A stretch of DNA of 64,000 nt from Cyanophora paradoxa (taxonomy: Eukaryota; Glaucocystophyceae; Cyanophorales; Cyanophoraceae). Made by a program: the position numbers and the translations under genes. The notes beneath the pieces are model-generated. The model did no database searches. It had not been told where the DNA came from and saw nothing but the letters and a program-made list of their open reading frames with translations. Each line of letters opens with the position of its first letter. The stretch's first letter is position 1. The stretch lies in contig QPMI01000577.1 in assembly GCA_004431415.1 (NCBI GenBank), positions 44,985 to 108,984 on the forward strand. The letters run 5' to 3'. Below are positions 22,701 through 33,400 of this stretch, in pieces.

Positions 22701-25433
22701 GGCGGCTCCGGGGACGGCTGGGACGTGGGGGAGTGGGAGGACGTCGACGGGCGGGGCGAGGAGGAGGAGGCGGAGGAAGGGAAGGAGGAGAAGGGGGCGG
22801 AGGAGAAGAAGGAGGAGGAGGAGGAGAAGGAGCAGGCCGAGAAGGCTGGGGGCGAGGGCGAGGGCGAGGGCGAGGGCGAGGGGGCCGAGGAGAAGGAGGG
22901 GGACGGCGGCGAGGGCAGCGAGGTGCGCTCTCCGGCTCGGGCCTCCGTCCCCAGAGGCCCCCCGCCCTCCTAACCTGAGCCGCAGGACGAGTTCTACGAC
23001 GCGGAGGCGGAGGAGGGCGGGGAGGAGGGCGAGGAGGCGGAGGCGGAGGCGGGGCCGTCGGGCGAAGCGAAAGAGGAGCCGGCCGCGGGCGCGGGCGAGG
23101 GGGCGGGAGGGGAGCCCCGCGGGCGCCTCCGGCCGATGGAGGGCGTGAAGCTCCTGGCCACCGGCGAGCAGGCGCACGTGCCCATCACTCAGGCGAGCCG
23201 TACCCCGTCCCGTCCCCTCAATTCTCTTCTTCTTTCGAGCCGGCGGGGTACAGGACGCGCCATTCTTGACGGAGGACATGGTGAAGGAGCAGGAGGAGGT
23301 GCGGGGGTACCGCTCTGGAGACCCATCGACCCTCCGTGTGACGCTTCTACCCCCGCAGGTCTTCACGAAGCTGGGGGATACCCCCCTCGCCTCGCAGATC
23401 CGGGCCCAGGTAAGAAGGGGCGTGGGGGGGGGGGGGGGGAAAGAAGCGGGGGTTGAGCCGGCCCGGGGTACGCAGATGCAGAAGGCGCACCTGCTGTCGG
23501 ACATGCGGGCGTTCAAGGCCGCCAACCCCGGCTGCGTTCTCGAGGGCGCGCGCGCCGTACCCCCCGCGGCTCTGGCAGACTGTACCCCCCGACTTGGCTG
23601 AGACATGGCACCAGATTTCGTGCGGTGGCACTCCCCTCGGGACTGGTCCCCCCCCGCCGACCCGCCCGTGCGCCCGTACCCCTGCCCCGTTTTAGTCCCG
23701 TACCCGCCCGACCAACGCTGCGCAGGAGGGGTCGGGCCGCGAGGCGAAGTTCGGCCGCCTGAGCGCCCGCATGCACCGCCCCGGGAACCTCTGGCGTACC
23801 TCCTGGGAGGTTGGGAGCCCGGGCTCCTGTACCCCCGCGCTCTCTATTCTTTTCATTTTTCGGCGCAGGAGGCCACCCCCGCGGCGGTCGCCGAGCAGGG
23901 CGCCCTCTTTGCCGCCGAGAAGGTACCCCTCCGCGGCCGCTCGCCGCGTTTTCCGTACCCCTCTCAGCCGGCTCCCAGGAGGCGGAGAAGGTCCTGCAGT
24001 ACCTCGAGGCGCCCCAGCGGCCCGCCGAGCTGCTTTTCCAGTACGCCCCACGCCCTTTCGCATCAGTCGTCCTTCTCAACCGCGTACCCCTACCCAGGCT
24101 GGTTCGCTGTGCGTTCGTGGGGGCGTACGACGCGCTGGGGCGGCGGCCCGGACCGGCCCTCCCCTCCCACGAGTGAGCGGCGCCGCGCCCGCCGCGCCCG
24201 CCCGCCGCCCGCCGCCCGCCCCGCCCGCCCCGCCCGCCCCGCCCGGCCCGCCCCGCCCGCCCCGCCCGGCCCGCTCCGGCCACCGCGCGCCGCCCGACGC
24301 CCGCCCGCTCGCCCCGCAGGGCGATGATGGCCGCCCTGTCCTCGCTCCTGGAGGAGGTGTGCTGTACCCCGCCCGTCCCCGTATCCCGCCCCTGCTCGCC
24401 CCGCTAACAGGCGCGCAGGTGTGCGGGCCGGCGGTGGCGGGGGGCGCGCCCCTCCCGCAGGAGGCCTGCGAGCGCGTCTGCGCTGCCTTCGAGGAGGTCG
24501 AGGCGCACGCCTCGCTCGCCCTCTCCCTCTCCAACAAGGCGCGCCCGAGCCCCCCCCCCCCCCCCCCCCCCCCCCAACAGGGCCCTGACCGACCGACCCT
24601 GCCCCCCCTCCCCCCCCCCCCTTCCTCCCCTTCCTCCCCTCAGCTGCCCGAGGACCCGGACATCGTGGACCGGCTGCTCGCCGAGCAGCAGGTGCGGCGA
24701 TCCTCTAAGACTTGGAGAACCTTAAGAGGGAAGCTCGACAGAGCTTCCCTCTAAGTCTCCTGACGCTGGCTTCTGAGCTTCCCCTGAGCTTCTTAGCCTT
24801 GGCTGCGGCCGGGCCTCCTGAGCTTCCTGAGCTTCCTGAGCTTCCCCCTAAGCTTCTACGACGGCGCAGGTGCAGCTGACGACGGCGAAGCAGCGGACGG
24901 CGGCGCGGGGCCTCTTCCAGTCCGGCGGCTTCGCCTCCGTCCTCACAGGTGCGACGCCGTGGCGGGGCGGGGGCGGGGGCGGTGGCGGGGCCCGGGCCGG
25001 GGCTCCGACGTCCCGGTCCTCGTCGCTAGGGACGAGCAGCGCTAGTCCGCAAAGCCCTTGGGATAGTCGCCCCCACGCGCCCCGACTCGCCCCACGCGCC
25101 CCCCACGGGCGCCATCCTTGTTCTATTCTGCAAAGCTGTTGGGATAGTTGCTCCGACGCGCCCCGGTTCGCCCTGGCCGGGCCATGGGGCTCGTCAGTGA
25201 TGATGATATCGATGGCGACCCCGCCCGCCTGACCGCCCGCCTGACCGCCCGCCCCGGTGCCCGCAGACACGTTCGGGATGCTTGCGGCGTGGAAGGCGCC
25301 GGACGCGCGGGAGTTCGTGCTGCGGCACGAGCCGGCGTCGGACCCCGAGGGCACGGCGGGGGGCGCCCGCCTCTACGCCCGCCTCGCCCCCGACGACGTC
25401 CGTTCCGCCTCGGTCCTCCCCTCCTCCTACTAA
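19779..25433 (+). CDS. RAB3GAP1: Rab3 GTPase-activating protein catalytic subunit homologue
   Basis: Rab3GAP1 pairs with Rab3GAP2. It acts as GAP for Rab3 and exchange factor for Rab18 in membrane traffic and autophagy. About 25 exons in 5.6 kb spell the family in order: EVFEIIDYTLASPWEK, IAQIEEHLAKWGIGS, ITEL-like core with FGVRNFLFVVPAAAA, ILSALSIALRHMG, IPDLVAAFRSKL, VWCRLADSLRALCAVML, AVSLWLAFVREVRSRWLALE, DFRHCLLHQKLMM, LNCCMEARWA, a Glu/Gly-rich acidic insert (22690-23110), LLATGEQAHVPITQ, DAPFLTEDMVKEQEE, VFTKLGDTPLASQIRAQ, MQKAHLLSDMRAFKAANPGC, DFVRWHSPRDW, EAEKVLQYLEAPQRPAELL, and the terminal REFVLRHEP then SVLPSSY. The AFKAANPGC-DFVRWxSPRD stretch is the family's catalytic region with its key arginine. 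Introns are 40-80 bp, many with GTACCCC near both ends; at least three start with GC. Several cannot be seen without joining frames, so exact borders are inferred. Confidence 0.9.
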
Positions 25434-25454
25434 GCTTCCGCGGCGCTGTGCATG

Positions 25455-25688
25455 TCCTTCCTGATTCCAGATCTCTCTTGAAAGAATCCGACGATCACTG
25501 AGTCAGCGGCCATACTATGATATTCAATGATTGGGGCTGTCATAAAGCAGGAACCCTAAGGCAACACTAGCTAGCGCGGCGCCGTCCTTCCTGATTTAAT
25601 TCCAGATCTCTCTTAGGAGAATCCGACGATCACTGAGTCATGATCAGCGGCCATATTCAATGATTGGGGCTGCCACAAAGCAGGGAAC
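25455..25688. repeat. Tandem direct repeat, two copies of about 100 bp
   Basis: 25455-25553 and 25584-25688 share TCCTTCCTGATT, CCAGATCTCTCTT, ATCCGACGATCACTGAGTCA and ATTCAATGATTGGGGCTG in the same order, immediately after the Rab3GAP1 stop. Confidence 0.9.
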
Positions 25689-26622
25689 AAGGACAAAGCT
25701 CAAGCTTAAGGTAGAATTCGAATCGAATTTACTGTACTGGGTCGGATTTGGAGGCCCAGTGGCCCACGCGAAGGCCGAGGCCCACCTCCCCGGCCCCGAG
25801 CCTCGGAGCCGAGTCGGAGGAGGCCGGCGACGTCGACGCGGGCGCCCGGCCGCGGCGCGCCGATCTTGCAATTGCAATCGACTCTCGGATTGCAATTTGC
25901 AAGGATCAGCTAGCTATAGCGTACGTTTGTGAGAAATTCGAATTCGGTGCTAAAAAATCCGAATTTACGAATTGCGGCAACCCTAGCTATATGTATATGA
26001 GGTCCGAGGGCCTACCCAGTAACTTCCGAAGTTCCTAGGTTTTCGGCTACGGCCCCACGTGCACGGGACCCCGTAATACCTGGTAGCCCGGGCGCCCGCC
26101 CGGCCCGGGCCCCGGCCCGGTACGGCGGTACTGTAAATAATAAAGTCTGTAATCTCTCAAAAAAATTGAGCTTGCGAAAACGGAAAAATAAGCTTGCGAC
26201 GACGAACCGTCAACTGTACATGTGCGTGTGCACATGCAACTTAACGAACTTTCAAAGTTTCGGACGTTTCACCGTTGAACGGCGATGAACGCTCCGAGCC
26301 TAGGCGTCCGACTCGCTAGCTTCGAATTCGCGATCGTCGGCGATTCGTCGCTCGCGCGCTCAGCGGCTACTAGCCGCCGGCGCCGGCGGCCCGCCGCGGC
26401 CGGCTACTAGTAGCCTACTACTAACCTATTAGTACCGTACTAGTACTACAAAGTACGTACCATTCTATGATACCAGCATGCATCATCATGGCATCATGAA
26501 TGGCAATGATGGCATCCGCATGCCCAGTGCCCACATTGCCCAGCTAGCGCTGCAGGGCCCAGTGCAGGCTGCAGGCTGCAGCTAGAGATCTATACTACTA
26601 GTCTACTACTAGTATTATACTA

Positions 26623-27225
26623 CTGTAGAACTATAGTTAATTTAGTACAGGAAAATAATTAGTACTTTGCCAAAACTGCCACTTTAGCAGGTGGTAAAAG
26701 ATTAGTAGGTCAGTCTTCGCGGGGCTTTTGTATGGCGGAGACGGAGCTACCCCTACAAATTCTCGGCTTTAGCAGGCGGGAAATATGCTGATTATATGCA
26801 GCTAGGGTTGCCGAATTTCGGAAATTCGGATTTTGGAGCGCCGAAATTCGGAATCGGCCCGCCGAAATTTCCGAAATTTCGGCCGAAATTTCGGCGAGCC
26901 CCCGCCCTCCGGAAATCGTAAACAACAGGTTGAGTCCCCTTTAACCTAAAACAGACTGCCTAGCAATGCCTACTCGTGTGTTTAGCAGTGCCTACGGGCG
27001 CAGTTAGCGAGTCCCCGCCCCCCGGGCACCCCAACCCCCCACTTCCACGGCCGAAATATGGATATTCCGAATATTTTATTGATTATTCTATTCTCTATCG
27101 GCGAAATTCGGATCGGAGGGTGCCGAAATTTCGCCGAAATTTCGAATCTTTCGGAAATTTCGGCCGGCCGAAATTTCGGCCCGGTAACCCTATATGCAGC
27201 CCACTAAATATTTCCAGTTCTACAG
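26623..27225. mobile_element. TA-flanked MITE (Tc1/mariner-like), copy 1, with nested insertion
   Basis: Begins CTGTAGAACT and ends AGTTCTACAG, flanked by TA on both sides (26621-26622, 27226-27227). Shares its interior (GCCAAAACTGCCACTTTAGC, CCTACAAATTCTCGGCTTTA near-identical) with the copy at 29898-30127. Without the nested 390-bp element and its duplication it is about 205 bp. It has no coding capacity. Confidence 0.85.
26803..27192. mobile_element. hAT-type MITE nested in the TA-flanked MITE
   Basis: 390 bp with ends TAGGGTTGCCG and CGGTAACCCTA, flanked by an exact 8-bp duplication TATGCAGC (26795-26802 and 27193-27200). An 8-bp duplication and a YAGGG-type end are hAT hallmarks. The interior is an imperfect palindrome of CCGAAATTTCGG units. 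The uninterrupted sequence is seen at the matching site in the copy at 30092-30100. Confidence 0.88.
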
Positions 27226-27364
27226 TAGTATCCAGCCTGGCAGACTCCAGCCTGGCAGACTCCAGAGACCCCAGACTAGTACTAGGTAGTAGGCACTAGC
27301 CTAGTAGTATGCGTGGGCTAGTAGTAGGCTACTAGTAGCCTAGTACTGGGCAGTGGGCAGTAGG

Positions 27365-27884
27365 CACTAGTGCTGTCGTCACTGACTCGTCAGTCAGGCG
27401 GACTCAGGCCCCTGGCTGACCCAGTCGGTCAGCCCCCCTGACTGTGACTGACTCAGTCAACCCAACGCTCAGTCAGGCTACCGTGAAAAAGCTGTGAAAA
27501 ATGACCCGGAAATGACCTAAGTGCGATCTACCTACTTCATTTAAATTGCCAAGCATCAGCTGCAGGCACGGGCAGTAAGGGGTGAATATATCTGCGAAAA
27601 AGAGATTCGGCCCCCGCCGGCGCCATGGGCCATGGCCACTGCGGCCAGGTGTCAGACCGTGGGCGATTTCTTGAAGATTTCGACGACAGAAGATCATTTT
27701 TCGGTCGACCCACGTCAAGCTTTAGATGGGTAAAGCCCACAGTGAGGCACGCTCCCAGCAGGGTGTTGAATGGGAGTATTTGGGACTGAGAAAACGTCAT
27801 TCAGCCAAAATCTGACCCAGTGACTCAGTGAGGTCAGTCAGACCCTCTGACTGTGACTGTCAGTGACTGACGACAGCCCTAGTG
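27365..27884. mobile_element. Candidate TIR element of about 520 bp
   Basis: Ends are inverted copies of CACTAG(T/G)GCTGTCGTCA followed by further CAGTCAG/CTGACTG-rich inverted sequence. No clear target duplication and no transposase. Superfamily not assigned. Confidence 0.5.
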
Positions 27885-28989
27885 GGCACTGGGCAGTGGG
27901 CACTGGGTAGGCCTGATGCTTGACCCCCCCCGGCTTCAAGCCAACTGCCGGCCGTGCTTCTCCTTGTACATGTTGAGCAGGCGCCGGCACATCGCTGCTC
28001 GAAGTCGTCCGCGTCCGTGCGCGGCCTTTGCGCTGCTGCATGCGCAGGCGCCCCTGCATGCAGCTGCAGCTGGCGCAGCTGCAGCTGCAGCTGCAGGCGC
28101 ATCGCTGGAGCCGGCGAACGCGGAGACACGGAGACTCCATCGCTACGCCCACTGACGACCTCACTCTCAACCTATCACCTACGGCCGCTTGCCGGGCCCT
28201 CGCGCCCGCCGCCGACCCGCCGTCGCCTGCGCGACCTGCGCCTCCACACCCCTCTCACTACCGCCGACACGCTCGCCTCCCGCCGCCACCACTGCTCTCT
28301 CCCCCCTGCCTTCTCTCGCCCGTTGCCCCAGTCGCCCTCCCCCACGGCCCCATCCCCCACCCCCTCCGCCCCTTCTGCTCTGCTGATCTCCCGCTACACC
28401 AGGGAGGGGACGGTGGTGCGGGCTGCCAGGTGGAAGGTCGTCGGTCGGCCGCTGAACCCACCGGCGCCTGCCCCGGCCACGCGCCAGGCCGGGGCGGCCG
28501 GACCGCCGTGGAGGGGGCTCGTCATTGCCCGCGGCGGGGGGAGGCGGTCGGCGGGCGGCTGGAAGCCCGGCGGAACGCGCCACTGGAGCCTCCCTCCTCC
28601 CGACCGCGGCTGCCCGACCCGGTCCTCCCCCGTCCTTTCCCACCGCCCAATGTCGCTCCGTGCCGTGCCCACCTCCCTACCCCCGTCCCCCCTCCCCCCG
28701 ACCAATCTTCCCCGAATGCTCTGAGCCCGGCGGCTCCACCAGGCTTGCTCTCGGACGAGCGAGCCCCCGACCCGACCCGCCGTGCCGACGACACGGCGGG
28801 CCGTACTCTAGCGTGTACAGAGTGGTTCAGATTATAGTGCGCCTTCTCGGAGGCCCTAGCTTGCTAGGCATAGCGCTAGCTACAGCTGCAGCCCACTTTG
28901 CTGCCCACCTCTGATTTCTATTCTCGTCCCTGGGTAGTCACTTCCCTTCCCGCGTAGGATCTTTCCTGTGCTGCAGCTCTAGATCTAGA

Positions 28990-29152
28990 CTTAGTCCCCG
29001 GGGTAGCGTTTCCAGTTATTTCCATATCCGAGCTCCACCCGGTCCGATGTCCGAAAGGCTTAGTCCCGTAGGCTCATCTCTCGACTTGACACAGATGGAC
29101 ACCTCAGCTATATCTCTAGCCATTTGTCTCGGTGTGTGCGAATTCATTTACC
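28990..29152. repeat. Dispersed repeat, inverted partner at the right edge of the window
   Basis: Reverse complement of 63838-64000 with only a few differences over about 160 bp (both contain GTCCGATGTCCGAAAGGCTT and ACACAGATGGACACCTCAG). Its full length is unknown because the partner runs off the window. Confidence 0.9.
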
Positions 29153-29897
29153 TCACGCTGGAGCCGGCGATGGGCTGCGCGGGGGCACGGAATGAGATGT
29201 TGCCAGACGCGTCCTTGCCGATGACTGATCATGACTGCGTGGATTTGCCCTTCTCCTTCGGCGGCATTGCTGCTGGCTGGCAGTGGCTGCCTGGCTGAGC
29301 CTACTTCGCTGTGCCTAAGTATGGCCCTTCCCCCCCCTGCTCCCCCCCCCCCCATAATATTTGCAAGTATCTTCAAGCACGGCTTTCTGGCTCAAATGCT
29401 TGGGGCTAGAGGTCAAGCCAAGTGCTTGAGGCAAATGCTTGACCCCAAGCAGCAGGCCTAGCACTGGGCCAGTCGACGTCGCCGCCGACTCGCCGGCGGG
29501 CCGGCGCCGGCGCGGGCCGGCGGGGCCTTGCAGCCTACTAGGGCCTAACTAGGCTACTAGGCTAGTTGCAGGCTTGCAGCCTTGCAGGGAACTTGAGGGA
29601 AGTTGCAGCTTGAATCCGAGTCATGCCATGCCACTGGGCCATGCGCTGCGATGATGCGCATGCATATGACTCTCAGTGAAGGGCACTGATCATGTGACTG
29701 ATGGCCCGAGGTCGACGGGCCCTTGATCATGGCTTGAATCCGCTTGATGCCAAGTTGATGGCGCAATATTTTAATTGCAATTGCAAGCCTGCGGCTGCAC
29801 CTGCAGGCTGCAGGGCCGTGTTCAGGCTTCCGAAGTTCCCCGGATCCGGGGGCGCACGTGCCACGCGGTGCGCAGCTGCAGCCAGCGCTATAGCCTA

Positions 29898-30127
29898 CTG
29901 GAGAACTGGTTAATTTAGTACAGGAAAATAATTAGTACTTCGCCAAAACTGCCACTTTAGCAGCTGGTAAATTTTTAGTAGGTCCGCCTTCGCAGGGCTT
30001 TTGTATGGCGGAGAGGGGCCTACCCCTACAAATTCTCGGCTTTAGCAGGCGGGAAATATTTAGTAGATCACTCAAAAAAGTTTAGTACTATAAATATGCA
30101 GCCCACTAAATATTTCTAGCTCTCCAG
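29898..30127. mobile_element. TA-flanked MITE, copy 2
   Basis: 230 bp, ends CTGGAGAACT and AGCTCTCCAG, TA on both flanks (29896-29897, 30128-30129). Same family as 26623-27225 but without the nested hAT-type element and with a few internal differences. Confidence 0.85.
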
Positions 30128-30424
30128 TATAGCTAGCTACTAGGCTATCCGAAAACGCTAGCTTTCGCTATAGCTATAGCCGCTGACATTTCGGCCGCGC
30201 GCGGGAGTCGGGACTCGGGAGAGAGGGCGCGCGCAAGCATCTCGTCGACTTCTCAAGTTCGCCGGCCGGCGCCGACGCCGCCGAGTTGTTCGAAGGTTCG
30301 CCAGCGCGCGCGCGGCCCGCGGCCGGCGGCAGCGGCAGAGCGGGCGACGTCCCAGCCACCACGCGCGCCGCGGCTGCGCGCGCGGGGCTGACCGTCGCGC
30401 GGCGCAGGAACCAAACCTCGCGCA

Positions 30425-33400
30425 ATGAAGGGCGCGCAAGCGGTTCTGCTCGTCGCCCTCGGCCTCCTGGCCTTCTCGGCTGTTGCCTCGGCCGCCGATC
30501 AATACGCGGTTCCTGCAAACTGCATTCCCTCCTCTTACACGCCTCCCACTTTCGAGAACACTGGCGTGAGCAACGTAGAAAAGTGCTACAGGTGCATACA
30601 TATGCATATGCATATGGTCGACCTTGTGAACCCAGACTTCGGGATCTTGCGCATGCTGATGTCGACCTTGCGCGGTCGTTTGCGTTCAGGTCCACTTGCT
30701 CTCCCGACCACTGCTCCATTGTTTGCGAAGGGGCCCTGTTTACGGGAACGCCAGCAAACCCGAAAGCCTTGTGCGTGTCGACGCTTTGACACATATACGT
30801 GAATTTCGACGACGACTGACGCGTGCACGTGCACGCGGCGCGCATGCACAGGAAGCCAGATGCCCTGAAGGTGTGGGTCACTGATACAGGGATTGGAAAC
30901 ACTCCCATCGACGAGGACAAGCCCGAGCGCATCTACTTTTACGCAAGCCAAGTTTTCACCGACACCGACAAGCTCAACATCGAGCAAGCTGTGTCCGGTA
31001 CCGGCACCGAGCGGCGAGCTGTGACCATCACTCAATTCCAGCTTGAGAATAGGCTGGACAAGAAGAACGAGACTGATGGCACCTACTACAAATTGACCTA
31101 CGTCGTTCGCTTCCCGAGAACCGACCCTCTGGCCAACTGCAGCCGCGGGCTCAAGAACTGGATCTCCGTGCGTTGGATTAATATTCGAAGTCCCCCTTGA
31201 GCTTGATTTTGACTGATCATGACGCGCGCAATATTCGTATGCAACAGGGCGGTTTCAAGTGCGGGGCAACCGAAATCGTGTGGCAAACGGGGCAGGGCGC
31301 GGCGGAGTTCCTCAATCCAGTTCTGAACAGTGGAAACAGCGATGCGGGCGTTAACTGCGTAGCTGATACAGGCTCGACCAACGTTGACACGCCGACGCCG
31401 GCGCCGACCAAGAAGCTGTACGCGCCTCAGAACGTGGAGATCAACCTCGGGGCGTTCAGCTACGCCGTCGGCTACCCCGCGACTGTCTCGTGGACGAACT
31501 CCGACGCTACGTACGCCAAGGCCGTGGATTACGTGCGTCCGCGTTTAGAGAACGACGCGATCGCAAGGACTGATCGCTGACATTTCGACTGATCGCACAG
31601 TTTACGATTGATATTCTGCCTCGTGCGTTCGCCTGATAATTTAAACACGCGTACGCGTGTTCCGGATCCTCCGTGTGCTGACCTTGGAGCGCGCGCACAG
31701 CCTCGAGCCCAGATCACGGGCCGGAGGGTGTCCAGAGCTGCCCCTTCAAAGAGCCCCCTTACAGCAAGAACTTCACGGGCACCACGGACCGCGACTACGC
31801 TGACATCGACAACGCGGTCAGCCCGCAGAGCATCAACTACCTCTGCCCTGGTTCGTGGATCTTTATATATTTATATATGTACCGATTCTATGGATCACGG
31901 CATTTATGCACACACAGGCTCCACCTACACTGTCATCGTCTCGGCCTGCACGAGCGCTCCTCTCGAGTGCGTGTCGTCCACGACCATCAAGGCCGTTCCG
32001 GGTTCGCCGCGCTTCGCTCGTCCTTCCATTATAATTAGTACTCCGGGGCGCCGCTGGGCCGGCTCTGAACGACGTTTTCCGCGCAGCTGTCGCGCCGACG
32101 AAGCCGCTCTGGCAGTCTGCCGCTGCAGGGGCCTTCTCGTTCCCGCTCGGCACGTGGACCGACGCCAAGTACAACGCCAGCGCTTATGACGGCGGCGCAC
32201 GCGTCAACAAGTACATCGTGACCGTCACCCCGGTGGGCACAGAAGTGGACTGCCCGAATCCTCCGCACAGCAAGGCTACCACCGTGACCACCTTCAAGCA
32301 CGTGAATGAGACCTCGACGTGGACTTACGAATCCCTCCGACTCGACGTCGCGGCCTATCTCTGCCCCGGTATGCCATGATATTGCTGGATTCAAGTTCTA
32401 GATCTGATCATGAGCTCGAGTTCTACATCTGACGTTCGACCCGGGCTGCCGCAGGCAACCAGTACACGCTGACCGTGGAGGCGTGCAACGCTGTTGGCTG
32501 CAGCGGCCAAGATGTGTTCCTCAATGCTGGGGGCGTCGGCATCGACGCGGCCTCCGGCCCCGGTGTTGACACGACTACCGTCGCCGTTTCTGGTGCGAGA
32601 TCTAGATCTCGAGCTCGAGCTCGATGCTTCACATCATGAAGCGCCGGCGCATATGCATCATGAACGAATTGCATCGCGCAGCGGTCCCCCCGGTGTGCGG
32701 GAAGCCCCTGCCGCACACTGAGCCCGGCCATCAGTCCGGGCCGTACGGTACACATAGTAAAATGCGGAGTTTTAACCCTCGGCTTATCTTAATTGATTTT
32801 GTTGATATATCTCGTATATTCTATTTCAATCAATCGATAATCTGTGTATATCTTATCGAATATTCAATTATTTCGATTATTTTGTATTCTTTTCGATATT
32901 TTATCGTAAATTTCTCTTATTTTCCGATTAGTCTTACTGAGTCTATCGATAATCTCTATATATTTCCGAATAATATAACTGAATCTCAATTAGATCTTGC
33001 CTCTGGTTAAAACTCCGCATTTTACTATGTGTGATTGGTCTAAAAGTTAATTGATTTAATCGATATTATATTCATGTACTTTCTCGATTAAATTTAATTA
33101 AATTTAATTCATTTAATCGGAAACATATCGCTTAACTCGATTAATATCTATATGAGATTCATTTGTTTAATTAAACAAATAGATCTCTTATTGAATCCAA
33201 TCGTAATTATACATGAAATTGATATGTTTTTATCATGTTTTATTGAGTCTAAGGGGGGTCCCTTAAGAATTTAATGAATAATTGGGTGTCACAGGTGTCA
33301 CAGGTCCATCCCAAACTTTTGGAAATTCACTCTTTATAGGAGAAACTTTGGGATAGACCTGTGACACCTGTGACACATACCATATTCAGTAAGGATCTCT

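Larger units (their letters stand above)
25434..30424. other. Transposon-rich spacer without recognisable genes
   Basis: About 5 kb of mixed composition between Rab3GAP1 and the FN3-type gene. It holds a tandem repeat, three TIR elements and a dispersed repeat (listed separately), plus dense short palindromes built from TACTAGTA and CAGTGACTG units. Long open frames at 27950-28840 are proline-rich in every frame and show no domain. Confidence 0.6.

Noticed and set aside
27365-27884. Short minus-strand frame inside the TIR element as a transposase
   Set aside because: About 80 residues with no catalytic motif; the element looks non-autonomous.
27954-28837. Overlapping proline/alanine-rich open frames
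   Set aside because: All frames on both strands stay open because of composition; no domain, splice pattern or conserved block.
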